Below are positions 1 to 8,932 of a stretch of 64,000 nucleotides of DNA, in pieces. The stretch is taken from positions 310,001-374,000 of the forward strand of contig NZ_BAAAFH010000007.1 in the NCBI RefSeq assembly GCF_039523435.1, read 5' to 3'. This DNA is from Wandonia haliotis (GTDB taxonomy: Bacteria > Bacteroidota > Bacteroidia > Flavobacteriales_D > Crocinitomicaceae). Every line of letters starts with the position of its first letter. Within the stretch, counting starts at the first letter, position 1. A program made the position numbers and the translations under genes. Under the pieces are notes generated by a model. It made no database searches, was not told the DNA's origin, and worked only from the letters and a program-made list of their open reading frames with translations.

Positions 1-617
1 TTAAGCATTCTCCAAACGTTATCCTTGTTGTGGTTAGTAACCCAATGGACACAATGGCATACCTTACTCACAAAGCTACCGGATTACCGAAAAACCGTAT
101 TATCGGAATGGGAGGAGCTCTTGATAGCGCCCGTTTCAAATATAGATTATCAGAAGCTTTAGGATGCCCTGCTTCTGATGTGGATGGAATGGTAATTGCC
201 GCTCATAGTGATACAGGAATGGTTCCTTTGATTAGTAAAGCAACACGTAATGGAATGCCGGTTTCGAACTTCCTTACCGAAGAGCGTATGCAAAAGGTCG
301 TTGAAGATACTAAAGTAGGAGGAGCAACACTTACAGGTCTTTTAGGAACTTCGGCATGGTATGCTCCGGGAGCTGCTGTTTCTGAAATCGTTCGCGCTAT
401 CGCTCAGGACTCTAAGAAAATGATTCCTTGTTCGGTTATGTTAGAAGGTGAATACGGGCAAAATGATATCTGTCTGGGTGTGCCTTGTATTCTTGGTAAA
501 AATGGTATCGAAGAAATCGTATCTATTGAACTATCAGATGCAGAAAAAGCAAACATTGAAGAAAGCGCTAAAGCAGTAAGAAATGTTAATGCATTACTTG
601 CTGACGCTATTGCGTAA
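1..617 (+). CDS. mdh: Malate dehydrogenase, C-terminal part (5' end outside window)
   Basis: Oxidises malate to oxaloacetate with NAD+ in the TCA cycle (cytoplasm). The first complete codon is at base 3 and the frame runs 204 residues to TAA at 615-617, so roughly the last two thirds of a usual 310-residue enzyme is present. Visible family features are VVVSNPMDTM (the SNP-D segment after the NAD domain), the substrate-binding DSARFKYRLSEAL, and the catalytic-His region read here as VIAAHSDTGMVPLIS, typical of the LDH-like bacterial MDH group. The gene continues upstream of the window, so the GTG at 30 is not the start. A strong terminator follows at 644-678. Confidence 0.95.
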   Translation, partial: KHSPNVILVVVSNPMDTMAYLTHKATGLPKNRIIGMGGALDSARFKYRLSEALGCPASDVDGMVIAAHSDTGMVPLISKATRNGMPVSNFLTEERMQKVVEDTKVGGATLTGLLGTSAWYAPGAAVSEIVRAIAQDSKKMIPCSVMLEGEYGQNDICLGVPCILGKNGIEEIVSIELSDAEKANIEESAKAVRNVNALLADAIA

Positions 618-643
618 TTATCACTCTTGAAGTGTATATACTA

Positions 644-678
644 AAAACCCCTCTCTAACGAGAGGGGTTTTCTTTTTT
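644..678 (+). terminator. Rho-independent terminator of mdh
   Basis: An 11-bp perfect stem (AAAACCCCTCT / AGAGGGGTTTT, 644-654 and 661-671) with a 6-base loop is followed by a T-rich tail. It lies 27 bases after the mdh stop. Confidence 0.9.
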
Positions 679-705
679 ATCAATCTTTGTTTCGTCTATG
701 CTCTA

Positions 706-1221
706 CTATCGCTCTTCTGTTTCTTCTGACTCGTATACGTACATAATTTTTTCACGACCTTCCATGATTAAAAAGATCTCACTTCCGTCTTGTTTCGTAT
801 AGGCAAGTTCTGAAATATCGACTACTAACTCTTCCGTCAGTAAAGCACGACATCTGTCTCCACCTGCATCATGTACAATCATAACCGGGCGTTGCGGAGG
901 CATTGACTTCATTATCATTTTAGATCCCAGAACTGTAAAGGAGTGATCCCCACATCCTCCTCCGTATTGTACCGTCAGGTGTAGCTTGTTCCCATCAATA
1001 TGTGCATCAAGAATGGTAAAAGGATCACTTTTAATATCCTGTGACATGTCAACCAACTCAACTGTAACTTTAGAGTTCCGTCTTTCTGCCTGCTGCTCAT
1101 TATTCGTTTCCGTATTCTTCATTTCAACTACTTCACTGTTCTCTACTGCTTTTTTCTTGTTTCCACACGAAACACTCATTAGTCCAATGACCAACAGACT
1201 CACTATAACTCCTTTTCTCAT
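706..1221 (-). CDS. Putative lipoprotein, function unknown
   Basis: I do not recognise a named family. From the ATG at 1221 the product is 171 residues and starts MRKGVIVSLLVIGLMSVSC, a lipoprotein signal with a lipobox ending in Cys19. A frame-compatible ATG 30 bases upstream (1251) would put ten extra residues before the signal and is less likely. A polar Asn/Glu/Lys-rich linker follows, then a globular domain with a GGGCGDHSF segment and a second Cys (DRCRALL), which could form a disulphide in the periplasm. It is probably anchored in a membrane facing the periplasm. It is transcribed alone, in the same direction as and downstream of icmF, but separated from it by a terminator. Confidence 0.7.
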   Translation of the reverse strand: MRKGVIVSLLVIGLMSVSCGNKKKAVENSEVVEMKNTETNNEQQAERRNSKVTVELVDMSQDIKSDPFTILDAHIDGNKLHLTVQYGGGCGDHSFTVLGSKMIMKSMPPQRPVMIVHDAGGDRCRALLTEELVVDISELAYTKQDGSEIFLIMEGREKIMYVYESEETEER

Positions 1222-1301
1222 ACTACTCGTTTTACAACAGCTAAAGTACAACTTTTGTGCCTTTTTTCACCTTCTACTCTGTTTCCCAGGTTTTATAGTA
1301 C

Positions 1302-1333
1302 AAAAAAAGCCGGAGGTTCTGCCCCCGGCTTTT
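1302..1333 (-). terminator. Terminator downstream of icmF
   Basis: The arms AAAAGCCGG (1305-1313) and CCGGCTTTT (1325-1333) pair exactly. On the minus strand the stem runs into seven T residues (1302-1308). It separates icmF from the lipoprotein gene. Confidence 0.85.
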
Positions 1334-1368
1334 GTATTTCTGAAAATTTGAATTTAAGAATCAATCTA

Positions 1369-4300
1369 TTACATATTTCGTCGATACTGACCTCCTACTT
1401 CAAATAAAGCTCTTGTTATTTGTCCCAAAGAGCAATATTTTGAAGCTTCCATTAATTCAGTAAACATATTTCGATTGTTAACAGCAGCATCCTGTACACG
1501 TCCCAACATTTCTTCAACCTTATCCGAATTACGCTGATGAAGATTTGCCAGCATGTTAATTTGATACTGTTTCTCTTCTTCTGTTGCACGGATTACTTCT
1601 GCCGGGACAATCGTAGGAGAACCTTTTGAACTCAGGAAAGTATTTACACCGATGATCGGATATTCTCCTGTATGTTTCAATGTTTCGTAGTACAATGACT
1701 CTTCCTGTATTTTTGATCGCTGGTACATCGTTTCCATAGCCCCAAGCACCCCACCTCGTTCTGTAATACGATCAAACTCTGTAAGAACCGCTTCTTCCAC
1801 CAATTCCGTAAGCTCTTCAATTATGAAAGCTCCCTGAATCGGATTTTCATTTTTCGCCAGTCCTAATTCACGGTTAATAATCAACTGAATAGCCATCGCA
1901 CGACGTACCGACTCCTCAGTAGGTGTCGTAATCGCCTCATCGTATGCATTTGTATGCAGCGAATTACAGTTATCATAAATTGCATACAACGCCTGAAGTG
2001 TAGTACGAATGTCATTAAAGTCAATTTCCTGTGCGTGCAACGAACGCCCGGACGTCTGAATATGATATTTCAACATTTGTGCCCGTGGGTTTGCTCCGTA
2101 CTTCTTAGCAAGTGCTTTTGCCCAAATTCTTCGGGCCACCCGACCGATCACCGCATACTCAGGGTCAATTCCGTTTGAGAAGAAGAAGGAAAGATTTGGT
2201 CCGAAAGCATTGATATCCATACCCCGACTCAAATAATACTCTACATAGGTAAATCCATTCGCCAGTGTAAGTGCCAATTGCGTGATCGGATTCGCTCCTG
2301 CCTCAGCGATATGGTATCCTGAAATTGATACGGAATAGAAATTCCTTACTGCTTTGTCAATAAAGTATTCCTGTACATCCCCCATCAAGCGCAATGCAAA
2401 TTCGGTCGAGAAAATACACGTATTTTGTGCCTGATCCTCTTTAAGGATATCTGCCTGAACTGTTCCCCGTACTTGTTTTAGTGTTTCTGTCTTAATTTGG
2501 CTGTAAACATCCTCAGGAAGTACCTGATCTCCTGTAACTCCCAACAGCATCAGTCCTAATCCGTCATTTCCTTCAGGTAACTTACCCTGATAACGGGGAC
2601 GTTCTACGCCTTTTTCTTTATATATCGTACTGATTTTGGCTTCCACCTCTTCTTCCAGCCCGTTTTCTTTAATATACACCTCACACTCCTGATCAATGGC
2701 CGCGTTCATAAAGAACCCTAACAACATAGGTGCAGGACCATTAATTGTCATCGAAACAGAAGTTTTAGGATCGGACAGGCGGAATCCTGAATACAATTTT
2801 TTAGCATCATCCAGACAGCAGATAGAAACTCCTGAATTACCGATCTTCCCGTAAATATCAGGACGAACAGCCGGATCATTTCCATAAAGTGTTACGGAGT
2901 CAAATGCCGTAGAAAGCCGTTTAGCCGGCATACCAAGACTCACATAGTGAAAACGTCGGTTGGTACGTTCCGGACCACCCTCTCCCGCAAACATACGTGT
3001 CGGATCTTCTCCTTCCCGTTTGAACGGGAATAATCCTGCTGTGTACGGATATTCTCCCGGAACATTTTCCTGCAGTATCCACGTCAACAAATCCCCCCAT
3101 GCCTCATACTTAGGTAACGCCACTTTAGGGATCTGTGAATGCGACAGGGATTCCGTATGTGTTTTTATTGATAATTCTTTATCCCGAACCTTAAATGTAT
3201 AAAGCGGTTCTCTGTATTTTCTCTTTTTCTCACCCCAGGATAAAAGCGCTTCCCAGTTATGTGGATCCAGATCCATTTTTACCCGGTCAAACTCTTTCAA
3301 CAAAAGACTTACCAACTCCTTATTTTCGTCAGAAGGATTCAATTTTTCTTCTTCAATTCCGGATTTGGTCAACTCAGGTATTGTTCCTGAAACGGATTCT
3401 ATTGTTTTGTAGATCCCAAACAAGCGCTGTGCAACTTTAGCCTGTTCTGCTGCCCAGGCATCATACGCACGGTTATTTTCTGAGATCTCCGATAAATAAC
3501 GGGTTCGCGACGGAGGAATGACAAATATCTTTTCCGACATTTCACGTGTAATAGCAAACGATGAATTTAATTCTGCTGAAGTTTTTTCAGCCACCTTATC
3601 CATTATTACTTTATAAAGTGCGTTCATTCCCGGATCGTTAAACTGCGAGGCGATCGTACCATATACCGGAATATCTTCATCTTTTGCATCCCACATAAGG
3701 TGGTTACGCACAAATTGCTTTTTCACATCTCTCAATGCGTCTAAAGCTCCTCTTTTATCAAACTTGTTGATAGCAACAACATCCGCAAAATCCAGCATAT
3801 CGATTTTCTCCAGCTGTGTTGCCGCACCAAATTCAGGGGTCATTACGTATAAAGCAACATCCGAATGATCCATGATCTCCGTATCGGACTGTCCAATTCC
3901 GGAAGTTTCCAGAATAATCAAATCATATTTTGCGGCTTTCAGAATCTCGACGGCCTCTGCTACGTGTTTTGACAAAGCCAGATTACTTTGACGTGTCGCT
4001 AAAGAGCGCATATACACTCGCTCATTACTGATGGCATTCATACGAATACGATCCCCTAGTAAAGCACCTCCTGTTTTTCGTTTCGAAGGATCTACCGAGA
4101 TAATTGCAATTTGCTTATCTGTAAAGTCGATCAGGAATCGTCTCACCAGCTCATCTACCAAAGATGATTTTCCGGCTCCTCCTGTACCTGTTATCCCTAA
4201 TACCGGTGTTACCGAGTCTTTAGACATAGCATGTACTTTATCCAATAACTCCTTAGAGGCTTCCGGGAAGTTTTCAGCTGCAGAGATCAGACGTGCAATT

Positions 4301-4794
4301 GTGTTCACATCTTTATCTGCCAATTTCTGCAAATCCAGTTCCGGGTCATTTCCAACCGGGTAATCACTTTTTTCTACCAGATCATTAATCATTCCCTGAA
4401 GTCCAAGTGATCTTCCATCATCCGGATGATAAATCCGGGTAATTCCGTATCCCTGCAATTCGCTGATTTCTTCGGGAAGAATCGTTCCTCCACCACCACC
4501 GAATAGCTTTATATGACCCGCTCCTTTTTCCTGAAGCAAATCATACATATACTTAAAATATTCCGTATGTCCTCCCTGGTAAGACGTCATAGCTATTGCC
4601 TGCACATCTTCCTGAATGGCACAATTGACTACCTCTTCAACACTCCTGTCATGCCCAAGGTGAATCACTTCACAACCGGTAGACTGAATAATTCGTCGCA
4701 TGATATTAATTGCTGCATCATGCCCGTCAAAGAGAGAAGCTGCTGTCACCACTCTGACCTTATTTTTCGGCTTATAGGGTTCCTGATTTGTCAT
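1369..4794 (-). CDS. icmF: Fused isobutyryl-CoA mutase (IcmF): B12 domain, G-protein chaperone and mutase in one chain
   Basis: Adenosylcobalamin-dependent interconversion of isobutyryl-CoA and n-butyryl-CoA (cytoplasm), with its own GTPase chaperone. The 1141 residues read in order: a cobalamin-binding domain (about 10-140) with DGHDAA for the His ligand and a GGGGGTI loop; a MeaB-like GTPase (about 195-410) with P-loop GTGGAGKSS at 203-211 and NKFDKRG; and a mutase TIM barrel (about 560-1080). The substrate residues identify it: Phe602 stands where methylmalonyl-CoA mutase has Tyr, and Gln790 (KEDQAQNTCI) where it has Arg. The mutB product of this same window carries Tyr66 and Arg194 at those places. 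It looks monocistronic, with a -7 box at 4827-4834. It is somewhat longer than IcmF proteins I know of, with an extra stretch near 701-745. Confidence 0.93.
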   Translation of the reverse strand: MTNQEPYKPKNKVRVVTAASLFDGHDAAINIMRRIIQSTGCEVIHLGHDRSVEEVVNCAIQEDVQAIAMTSYQGGHTEYFKYMYDLLQEKGAGHIKLFGGGGGTILPEEISELQGYGITRIYHPDDGRSLGLQGMINDLVEKSDYPVGNDPELDLQKLADKDVNTIARLISAAENFPEASKELLDKVHAMSKDSVTPVLGITGTGGAGKSSLVDELVRRFLIDFTDKQIAIISVDPSKRKTGGALLGDRIRMNAISNERVYMRSLATRQSNLALSKHVAEAVEILKAAKYDLIILETSGIGQSDTEIMDHSDVALYVMTPEFGAATQLEKIDMLDFADVVAINKFDKRGALDALRDVKKQFVRNHLMWDAKDEDIPVYGTIASQFNDPGMNALYKVIMDKVAEKTSAELNSSFAITREMSEKIFVIPPSRTRYLSEISENNRAYDAWAAEQAKVAQRLFGIYKTIESVSGTIPELTKSGIEEEKLNPSDENKELVSLLLKEFDRVKMDLDPHNWEALLSWGEKKRKYREPLYTFKVRDKELSIKTHTESLSHSQIPKVALPKYEAWGDLLTWILQENVPGEYPYTAGLFPFKREGEDPTRMFAGEGGPERTNRRFHYVSLGMPAKRLSTAFDSVTLYGNDPAVRPDIYGKIGNSGVSICCLDDAKKLYSGFRLSDPKTSVSMTINGPAPMLLGFFMNAAIDQECEVYIKENGLEEEVEAKISTIYKEKGVERPRYQGKLPEGNDGLGLMLLGVTGDQVLPEDVYSQIKTETLKQVRGTVQADILKEDQAQNTCIFSTEFALRLMGDVQEYFIDKAVRNFYSVSISGYHIAEAGANPITQLALTLANGFTYVEYYLSRGMDINAFGPNLSFFFSNGIDPEYAVIGRVARRIWAKALAKKYGANPRAQMLKYHIQTSGRSLHAQEIDFNDIRTTLQALYAIYDNCNSLHTNAYDEAITTPTEESVRRAMAIQLIINRELGLAKNENPIQGAFIIEELTELVEEAVLTEFDRITERGGVLGAMETMYQRSKIQEESLYYETLKHTGEYPIIGVNTFLSSKGSPTIVPAEVIRATEEEKQYQINMLANLHQRNSDKVEEMLGRVQDAAVNNRNMFTELMEASKYCSLGQITRALFEVGGQYRRNM

Positions 4795-4826
4795 ATTCTT
4801 TTGATCTGTCTCATTACGATAAGAGG

Positions 4827-4834
4827 CAAATTTA
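4827..4834 (-). promoter_or_regulatory. -7 box of the icmF promoter
   Basis: TAAATTTG on the minus strand fits the Bacteroidota TAnnTTTG element and lies 32 bases before the icmF ATG. No clear TTTG -33 partner is visible. Confidence 0.55.
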
Positions 4835-4919
4835 ATGAAAAAAGCAGGAATGTCAGGTACAGATTATAATATGAATTTACCCGGTATACAATTCAAAAAG
4901 ACCTCGTATCTTATCCGGT

Positions 4920-5807
4920 TCATCTCTGAAGGCTGTCCAAAGCCGAATCTATCGTTTCAAACTGAAACAAAAACCCACTTTTCAATAAACGTTCCGGCAC
5001 CACCCATCTGCTTTTCATTATCAATTCCGGTTCTGTTCGAATGAGAAATGCGCCCCATTTTAATAACCTCTCCGGTAACGGTATTCCCATCGAAATAGCA
5101 TACTGTTTTCTCAACATCTTCATAAACTGCTCATTATTCACAGGTTCGGGTGCGCTACAATTAATAACCGTATCGCTTATTTTTCCTTCTTTCACCCAAA
5201 GAATTGTTCTGTACACATCCTCAATATGAATCCAGCTCACCATTTGTTTCCCATCTCCCTGTTTCCCTCCAAGTCCCATTTTAACAAGCCGTCTGAGCGG
5301 TGTCAAAGCACCTCCTCCATCGCCAATAACAATGGCAGTGCGTAATGCAACCTGTTTTACTTGTGAGTGTCTTTCCGAGAAAAAAACACGCTCCCAAGTT
5401 TTAGCTACTTTCTCCGAAAAACCATCACCCAAAACTCCTTTTTCTTCTGTCATTGGTTTTATTCTCGAATCCTGGTAGATGGTTGCTGTGCTAAAATTGA
5501 TCCAAACAGGTGGTGGAGAAGAACACGCTTTTATCATTTCATGTAACAGAATAGTGGTTTCTGTTCTGGACGTAAGAATTTTCCATTTGTTTGTATCAGA
5601 ATACCTGCAATCAACTGATTTACCCGACAGATTAATTAACATCTCACTATTTTCCAGCGCATCGACAATCCGCTCCTTATCACTCCATTTCACCCCCTGC
5701 TTTCCTCTTGAAATACAAACAACATCATAGCCATCAGCTTCAAATCTTTTTTTAAGGTAAGTTCCTATAAACCCGGTTCCACCTGCCAGGATAATTCTTC
5801 TTTTCAT
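4920..5807 (-). CDS. TIGR01777-family NAD(P)-dependent epimerase/oxidoreductase
   Basis: A short-chain dehydrogenase-like protein of 295 residues in the YfcH/TIGR01777 family, whose substrate is unknown. The N-terminus has a Rossmann nucleotide-binding motif GGTGFIGTYL (residues 9-18). Other family hallmarks are LINLSGKSVDCRY, INFSTATIYQ, VALRTAIVIGDGGGALTPL and VSWIHIEDVYRTI. The ATG overlaps the stop of the membrane-protein gene upstream by four bases, so the two are translationally coupled. It is the last gene of a three-gene operon headed by a GbsR-type regulator. The real substrate cannot be read from the sequence. Confidence 0.9.
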   Translation of the reverse strand: MKRRIILAGGTGFIGTYLKKRFEADGYDVVCISRGKQGVKWSDKERIVDALENSEMLINLSGKSVDCRYSDTNKWKILTSRTETTILLHEMIKACSSPPPVWINFSTATIYQDSRIKPMTEEKGVLGDGFSEKVAKTWERVFFSERHSQVKQVALRTAIVIGDGGGALTPLRRLVKMGLGGKQGDGKQMVSWIHIEDVYRTILWVKEGKISDTVINCSAPEPVNNEQFMKMLRKQYAISMGIPLPERLLKWGAFLIRTEPELIMKSRWVVPERLLKSGFLFQFETIDSALDSLQR

Positions 5808-6187
5808 AACGATTCCAATTTCAATAAGCTAATATCCTTCCTAGTCAGGTTCAGGTACACAAATGCCAATACGATTCCCACAATTAACATAAAATATAGA
5901 TACATGATCAGGAAGATATACCCTGCTTCATGAACGAATAAAACCGACACACACATGACTCCGATAATCAATGTCCAAAGAATCGACTTTGCATACAACC
6001 TGATTAACCGTTGATTTTTTATCCTTCGTTTGAGATGTACAAAAAAACTCAGTAATTGCCATCCTCCCAAGCCAAAATAGAAGATTAAGAATGAAACATA
6101 CTGATACCCATCAATTACTAAAAAAATAAGAGCCGTTACAATAATCAGTATTTGCATACAATAATCTATTCGCACTATCTTTTTCAT
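5804..6187 (-). CDS. Small integral membrane protein, unknown
   Basis: A 127-residue inner-membrane protein with about four hydrophobic segments (near residues 9-25, 29-47, 66-84 and 88-112) separated by a basic loop (HLKRRIKNQRLIRLYAKS). I recognise no domain. It lies between a GbsR regulator 52 bases upstream and an overlapping TIGR01777 epimerase downstream, so all three probably act together, perhaps in envelope or stress physiology. That role is inference from context only. Confidence 0.75.
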   Translation of the reverse strand: MKKIVRIDYCMQILIIVTALIFLVIDGYQYVSFLIFYFGLGGWQLLSFFVHLKRRIKNQRLIRLYAKSILWTLIIGVMCVSVLFVHEAGYIFLIMYLYFMLIVGIVLAFVYLNLTRKDISLLKLESL

Positions 6188-6239
6188 ATTTATATTTTTA
6201 AAGTTTCAGAATTAATTGAAAGTTTTAATTAAAAAATTT

Positions 6240-6743
6240 TTATTTCATTATCTTCATTACCAGTCCATAGAACCAGTTCTTATCCGTTTTGCTGAATTTA
6301 TCCAGAAATCCATCTACTGATTCAGAAAACTCAGCGATATCTTTGGTAACTTTTTTAAACTCTAATGCTTCAGCAGATTCTTTTATCTCCACCTGATTCA
6401 AATCAGCTAACAAAGACAATACCGGTTCGATTTCTCTTTTTCTTCTTTCCCGGGCAATGTTTCTGGCCACTTTATCAATATTCTTTTCCGCCCTGAAAAA
6501 CTCCATACGCTCTCCTATACGCGGATCTTTATAAATCAAACCCCAATCAATCAGCGCCCGTAGATTCATATTCGCATTACCTCGTGAAATCTTTAGCTGC
6601 TCCATTACCTCATCTGTGGAGAGTGAATTAGCAGAAACTAATAGCAAAGCATGAATCTGCGCCATGGTTTTATTAATTCCCCAACTAGAGCCTAACTGTG
6701 CCCATGTATGAATGAATTTATCTTTAGCCTCCTGTAATTCCAT
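6240..6743 (-). CDS. GbsR/MarR-family transcriptional regulator
   Basis: A 167-residue DNA-binding protein. Family features are the N-terminal helix pair (DKFIHTWAQLGSSWGINKTMAQIHALL), a winged helix (LSTDEVMEQLKISRGNANMN, about 42-61) and a wing read as LIYKDPRIGERMEFF. GbsR proteins sense small effectors such as choline in other phyla; the ligand here is unknown. It probably controls its own operon, whose next genes encode a membrane protein and an epimerase. The -7 box at 6748-6755 ends four bases before this ATG, so the mRNA is likely leaderless. It is divergent from the SirB1-like gene across 131 bases. Confidence 0.88.
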   Translation of the reverse strand: MELQEAKDKFIHTWAQLGSSWGINKTMAQIHALLLVSANSLSTDEVMEQLKISRGNANMNLRALIDWGLIYKDPRIGERMEFFRAEKNIDKVARNIARERRKREIEPVLSLLADLNQVEIKESAEALEFKKVTKDIAEFSESVDGFLDKFSKTDKNWFYGLVMKIMK

Positions 6744-6747
6744 GAGA

Positions 6748-6755
6748 CAAATTTA
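6748..6755 (-). promoter_or_regulatory. -7 box of the gbsR-type operon (leaderless)
   Basis: TAAATTTG on the minus strand ends four bases before the ATG at 6743. Bacteroidota transcription starts a few bases after this box, so the start codon is at or next to the 5' end of the mRNA. Confidence 0.6.
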
Positions 6756-6862
6756 TGCATCTTTTTTAATTTTCAAAAATTTCTGAAAGAAAAATCAGAG
6801 AATTTAACAATCCACTATTCAAAAGTTTACATTCGCCTCAAAAAATGAGCGTCTTAAGATCC

Positions 6863-6870
6863 TAATTTTG
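6863..6870 (+). promoter_or_regulatory. -7 box of the SirB1-like gene (leaderless)
   Basis: TAATTTTG matches TAnnTTTG and ends four bases before the ATG at 6875. No clear -33 element is seen. Confidence 0.55.
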
Positions 6871-6874
6871 TAGT

Positions 6875-7753
6875 ATGGTGAAAACCGAATCCATAGAAGC
6901 CCTGATACGACTGCTCGACGATCCTGATGAACATATCGTATCTCTTGTTCGTTCCAAGCTTTTGGATATTGGTCCTGCCGCACTTGAATTTCTTCGTACC
7001 TCAGTAGATATTTTGGATTTTGAACCTGCCGCTTTTGTTGAAATTGAACGATTAATGCAGGAACTTCAATTTGCAGAAGTAAAAGCAGATTTAATCGACT
7101 GGATCAAAAAACCGGAGAAAGATTTGCTGCGGGGAGCCTATCTCATCGCAAAGTATCAGTTTCCAGATTTAGAGTACCACCAACTTAATGAGCAGATTAC
7201 TTCTATCGAGAAAAAGGTATGGTTAGAACTGAATGGAAAGCTTACCAGTTTTGAAATTGTTAAAACAATTAATGCTGTTTTATTTGACTTCTATGGATTT
7301 AAAGGAGCAGAAACACATGATTTTTCACCTTATCACTCGCTTCTAAATACAGTTCTCGAAGAGCGGGAAGGCACTCCTCTAAGTCTCTCAATACTATACA
7401 GTATCATAGCCCAACGATTGGAAATCCCAATATACGGAGTAGGATTCCCTAATCACTTCATTCTTGCCTATATGGATGAGTACCGCATTCACCGTCTATT
7501 ACAGTCCGATGGATCAGGAGGGGTTCTTTTTTATATTGATCCTTTTGCAAAAGGTGAATTACTTTCCCGTGGAAATCTGGAAGACACACTTCAACACTAT
7601 CAGATGCTTCCACAGCGTCATTTTTTTGAACCCTCTTCACACTCTTCGATCTTAATTCGAATGATCAACAATCTCATTGTATCCTATAACCGACTTAACA
7701 GAACAGATAAAGTAAGCGAGTTAGATACTTTAAAAAAGTGCTTTATTTCGTAG
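6875..7753 (+). CDS. SirB1-family transglutaminase-like protein
   Basis: A 292-residue cytoplasmic protein of the SirB1/transglut_core2 family, whose biochemical role is not established. The N-terminal ~70 residues look helical and HEAT-like (LIRLLDDPDEHIVSLVRSKL). The core shows the family signature: EEREGTPLSLSILYSIIAQR, then GVGFPNHFILAY with the conserved His, then YIDPFAKGELLS with the conserved Asp. The position before the SLSILY helix holds no cysteine, as usual for this family, so protease or transglutaminase activity is doubtful. The next gene's promoter overlaps its stop codon. Confidence 0.85.
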   Translation: MVKTESIEALIRLLDDPDEHIVSLVRSKLLDIGPAALEFLRTSVDILDFEPAAFVEIERLMQELQFAEVKADLIDWIKKPEKDLLRGAYLIAKYQFPDLEYHQLNEQITSIEKKVWLELNGKLTSFEIVKTINAVLFDFYGFKGAETHDFSPYHSLLNTVLEEREGTPLSLSILYSIIAQRLEIPIYGVGFPNHFILAYMDEYRIHRLLQSDGSGGVLFYIDPFAKGELLSRGNLEDTLQHYQMLPQRHFFEPSSHSSILIRMINNLIVSYNRLNRTDKVSELDTLKKCFIS

Positions 7754-7758
7754 TTTTG
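7751..7758 (+). promoter_or_regulatory. -7 box of the porin gene
   Basis: TAGTTTTG; its first three bases are the TAG stop codon of the SirB1-like gene. It lies 23 bases before the porin ATG, so the porin probably has its own promoter even though it follows closely. Confidence 0.55.
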
Positions 7759-7781
7759 CACGAAACTTTTACGAATATAAC

Positions 7782-8897
7782 ATGTACTTAAAACGATTCT
7801 GTCTTGCTCTAAGTTTTTTACTTACTTCCCCAACCTATACACAAATAGATTCCTTATGGAAACAAGCTCCTTCTCTTTCACTTACAGGCTTCGCAGATGT
7901 GTATTACATCTATGACTTTAACACCCCTGAAAATTTTAGACAGAATTTCTTTTTCAATCACAACCGACACAATGAATTCAATCTGAATAACGCAGTTCTT
8001 CTGTTTAAACTGGATCATCCGAAGTACAGAACCAATATAGGGCTTCACGCTGGAACTTATTCACAAGATAATTACGGGCATGAACAAGTCATGCTTCGCT
8101 CTATTTATGAAGCCAACATCGGAATCTCTATTTCAAAACGGAATAAAGTTTGGATTGATGCCGGAATTTTCAGTTCACACATGGGATTTGAAAGTGCATT
8201 ATCTATTGACAACCCAACCCTTACCCGCTCTTTTGTTGCCGAGAGTTCTCCTTATTATTTGTCGGGAGCCAAAATAACTTATACACCTTCGGAGAAATGG
8301 GAGTTCGCTGGAATCATCAGTAATGGATGGCAACGCATTCGCCGGGTTCCGGGCAGCAGTATTCCTTCTGGAGGTACACAAATTATTTTTAAACCTTCAA
8401 AACGTTTCCTTATAAATTGGAGTACATTCGCCACATCTGAGTACCCGGACTCATCTCGTAGAATGCGTTATTTCAGTAATCTTTACACGGATATTACTCC
8501 CGGAGATCGTTTCAGACTAATTTTAGGGTTTGATATCGGAATAGAAGAACCTTATGACAATCCTGTTTATCCTAAAAGTAAATTATTTTCCACCTGGATA
8601 GCTCCTGTTGCAATAGCCCGATTCAATTTTTCAAAAAAATGGGGAATGGCTATTCGGGCAGAGTACTTTAAAGACAAAGACGGAGTAATTATCTACGCTC
8701 CTTATCCAAAGGGATTCAACACATTAAGCTCTTCGATCAATTTGGATTACTCACCTATCCCTCAAATCAGTTGCAGAGTTGAAGGAAGAGTTCTTGTAGA
8801 CGAAAGCAGGGTTTATAGTCGAGGAGATACCTATACGAAAACAAACTTTTTTGTTGGAGTTTCTATTGCAGCCAAATTTGAAAAGATCTGGAAGTAG
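7782..8897 (+). CDS. Outer-membrane beta-barrel porin (BBP2/OmpL-like)
   Basis: A 371-residue secreted protein. Residues 1-20 form a signal peptide (LALSFLLTSPTYTQ). The mature part opens with LSLTGFADVYYIYDFN, the usual start of BBP2-type porins in Bacteroidota, and continues as alternating amphipathic strands rich in Tyr, Phe and Asn. The C-terminus ends in a strand (FVGVSIAAKFEKIWK), as expected for barrel assembly. The likely role is diffusion of small solutes across the outer membrane; the substrate is unknown. It has its own -7 box and a hairpin after the stop. Confidence 0.85.
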   Translation: MYLKRFCLALSFLLTSPTYTQIDSLWKQAPSLSLTGFADVYYIYDFNTPENFRQNFFFNHNRHNEFNLNNAVLLFKLDHPKYRTNIGLHAGTYSQDNYGHEQVMLRSIYEANIGISISKRNKVWIDAGIFSSHMGFESALSIDNPTLTRSFVAESSPYYLSGAKITYTPSEKWEFAGIISNGWQRIRRVPGSSIPSGGTQIIFKPSKRFLINWSTFATSEYPDSSRRMRYFSNLYTDITPGDRFRLILGFDIGIEEPYDNPVYPKSKLFSTWIAPVAIARFNFSKKWGMAIRAEYFKDKDGVIIYAPYPKGFNTLSSSINLDYSPIPQISCRVEGRVLVDESRVYSRGDTYTKTNFFVGVSIAAKFEKIWK

Positions 8898-8899
8898 AA

Positions 8900-8932
8900 A
8901 TGAGGTTGTCCCAATTTGGAAAACAACCTCAT
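8900..8932. terminator. Hairpin between convergent porin and fic genes
   Basis: A 10-bp perfect stem ATGAGGTTGT / ACAACCTCAT with a 13-base loop. There is no long T-tract. It overlaps the last codons of the fic gene and could stop transcripts from both sides. Confidence 0.6.

Noticed and set aside
986..1351. 121-codon plus-strand frame across the lipoprotein gene
   Set aside because: It is antisense to a gene with a clear lipobox and runs through the icmF terminator.
4031..4363. 110-codon plus-strand frame opposite icmF
   Set aside because: It lies opposite the well-conserved GTPase domain and shows no features of its own.
4795..4919. Cobalamin riboswitch before icmF
   Set aside because: The 125 bases contain no B12-box-like conserved core and are too short for the usual structure.
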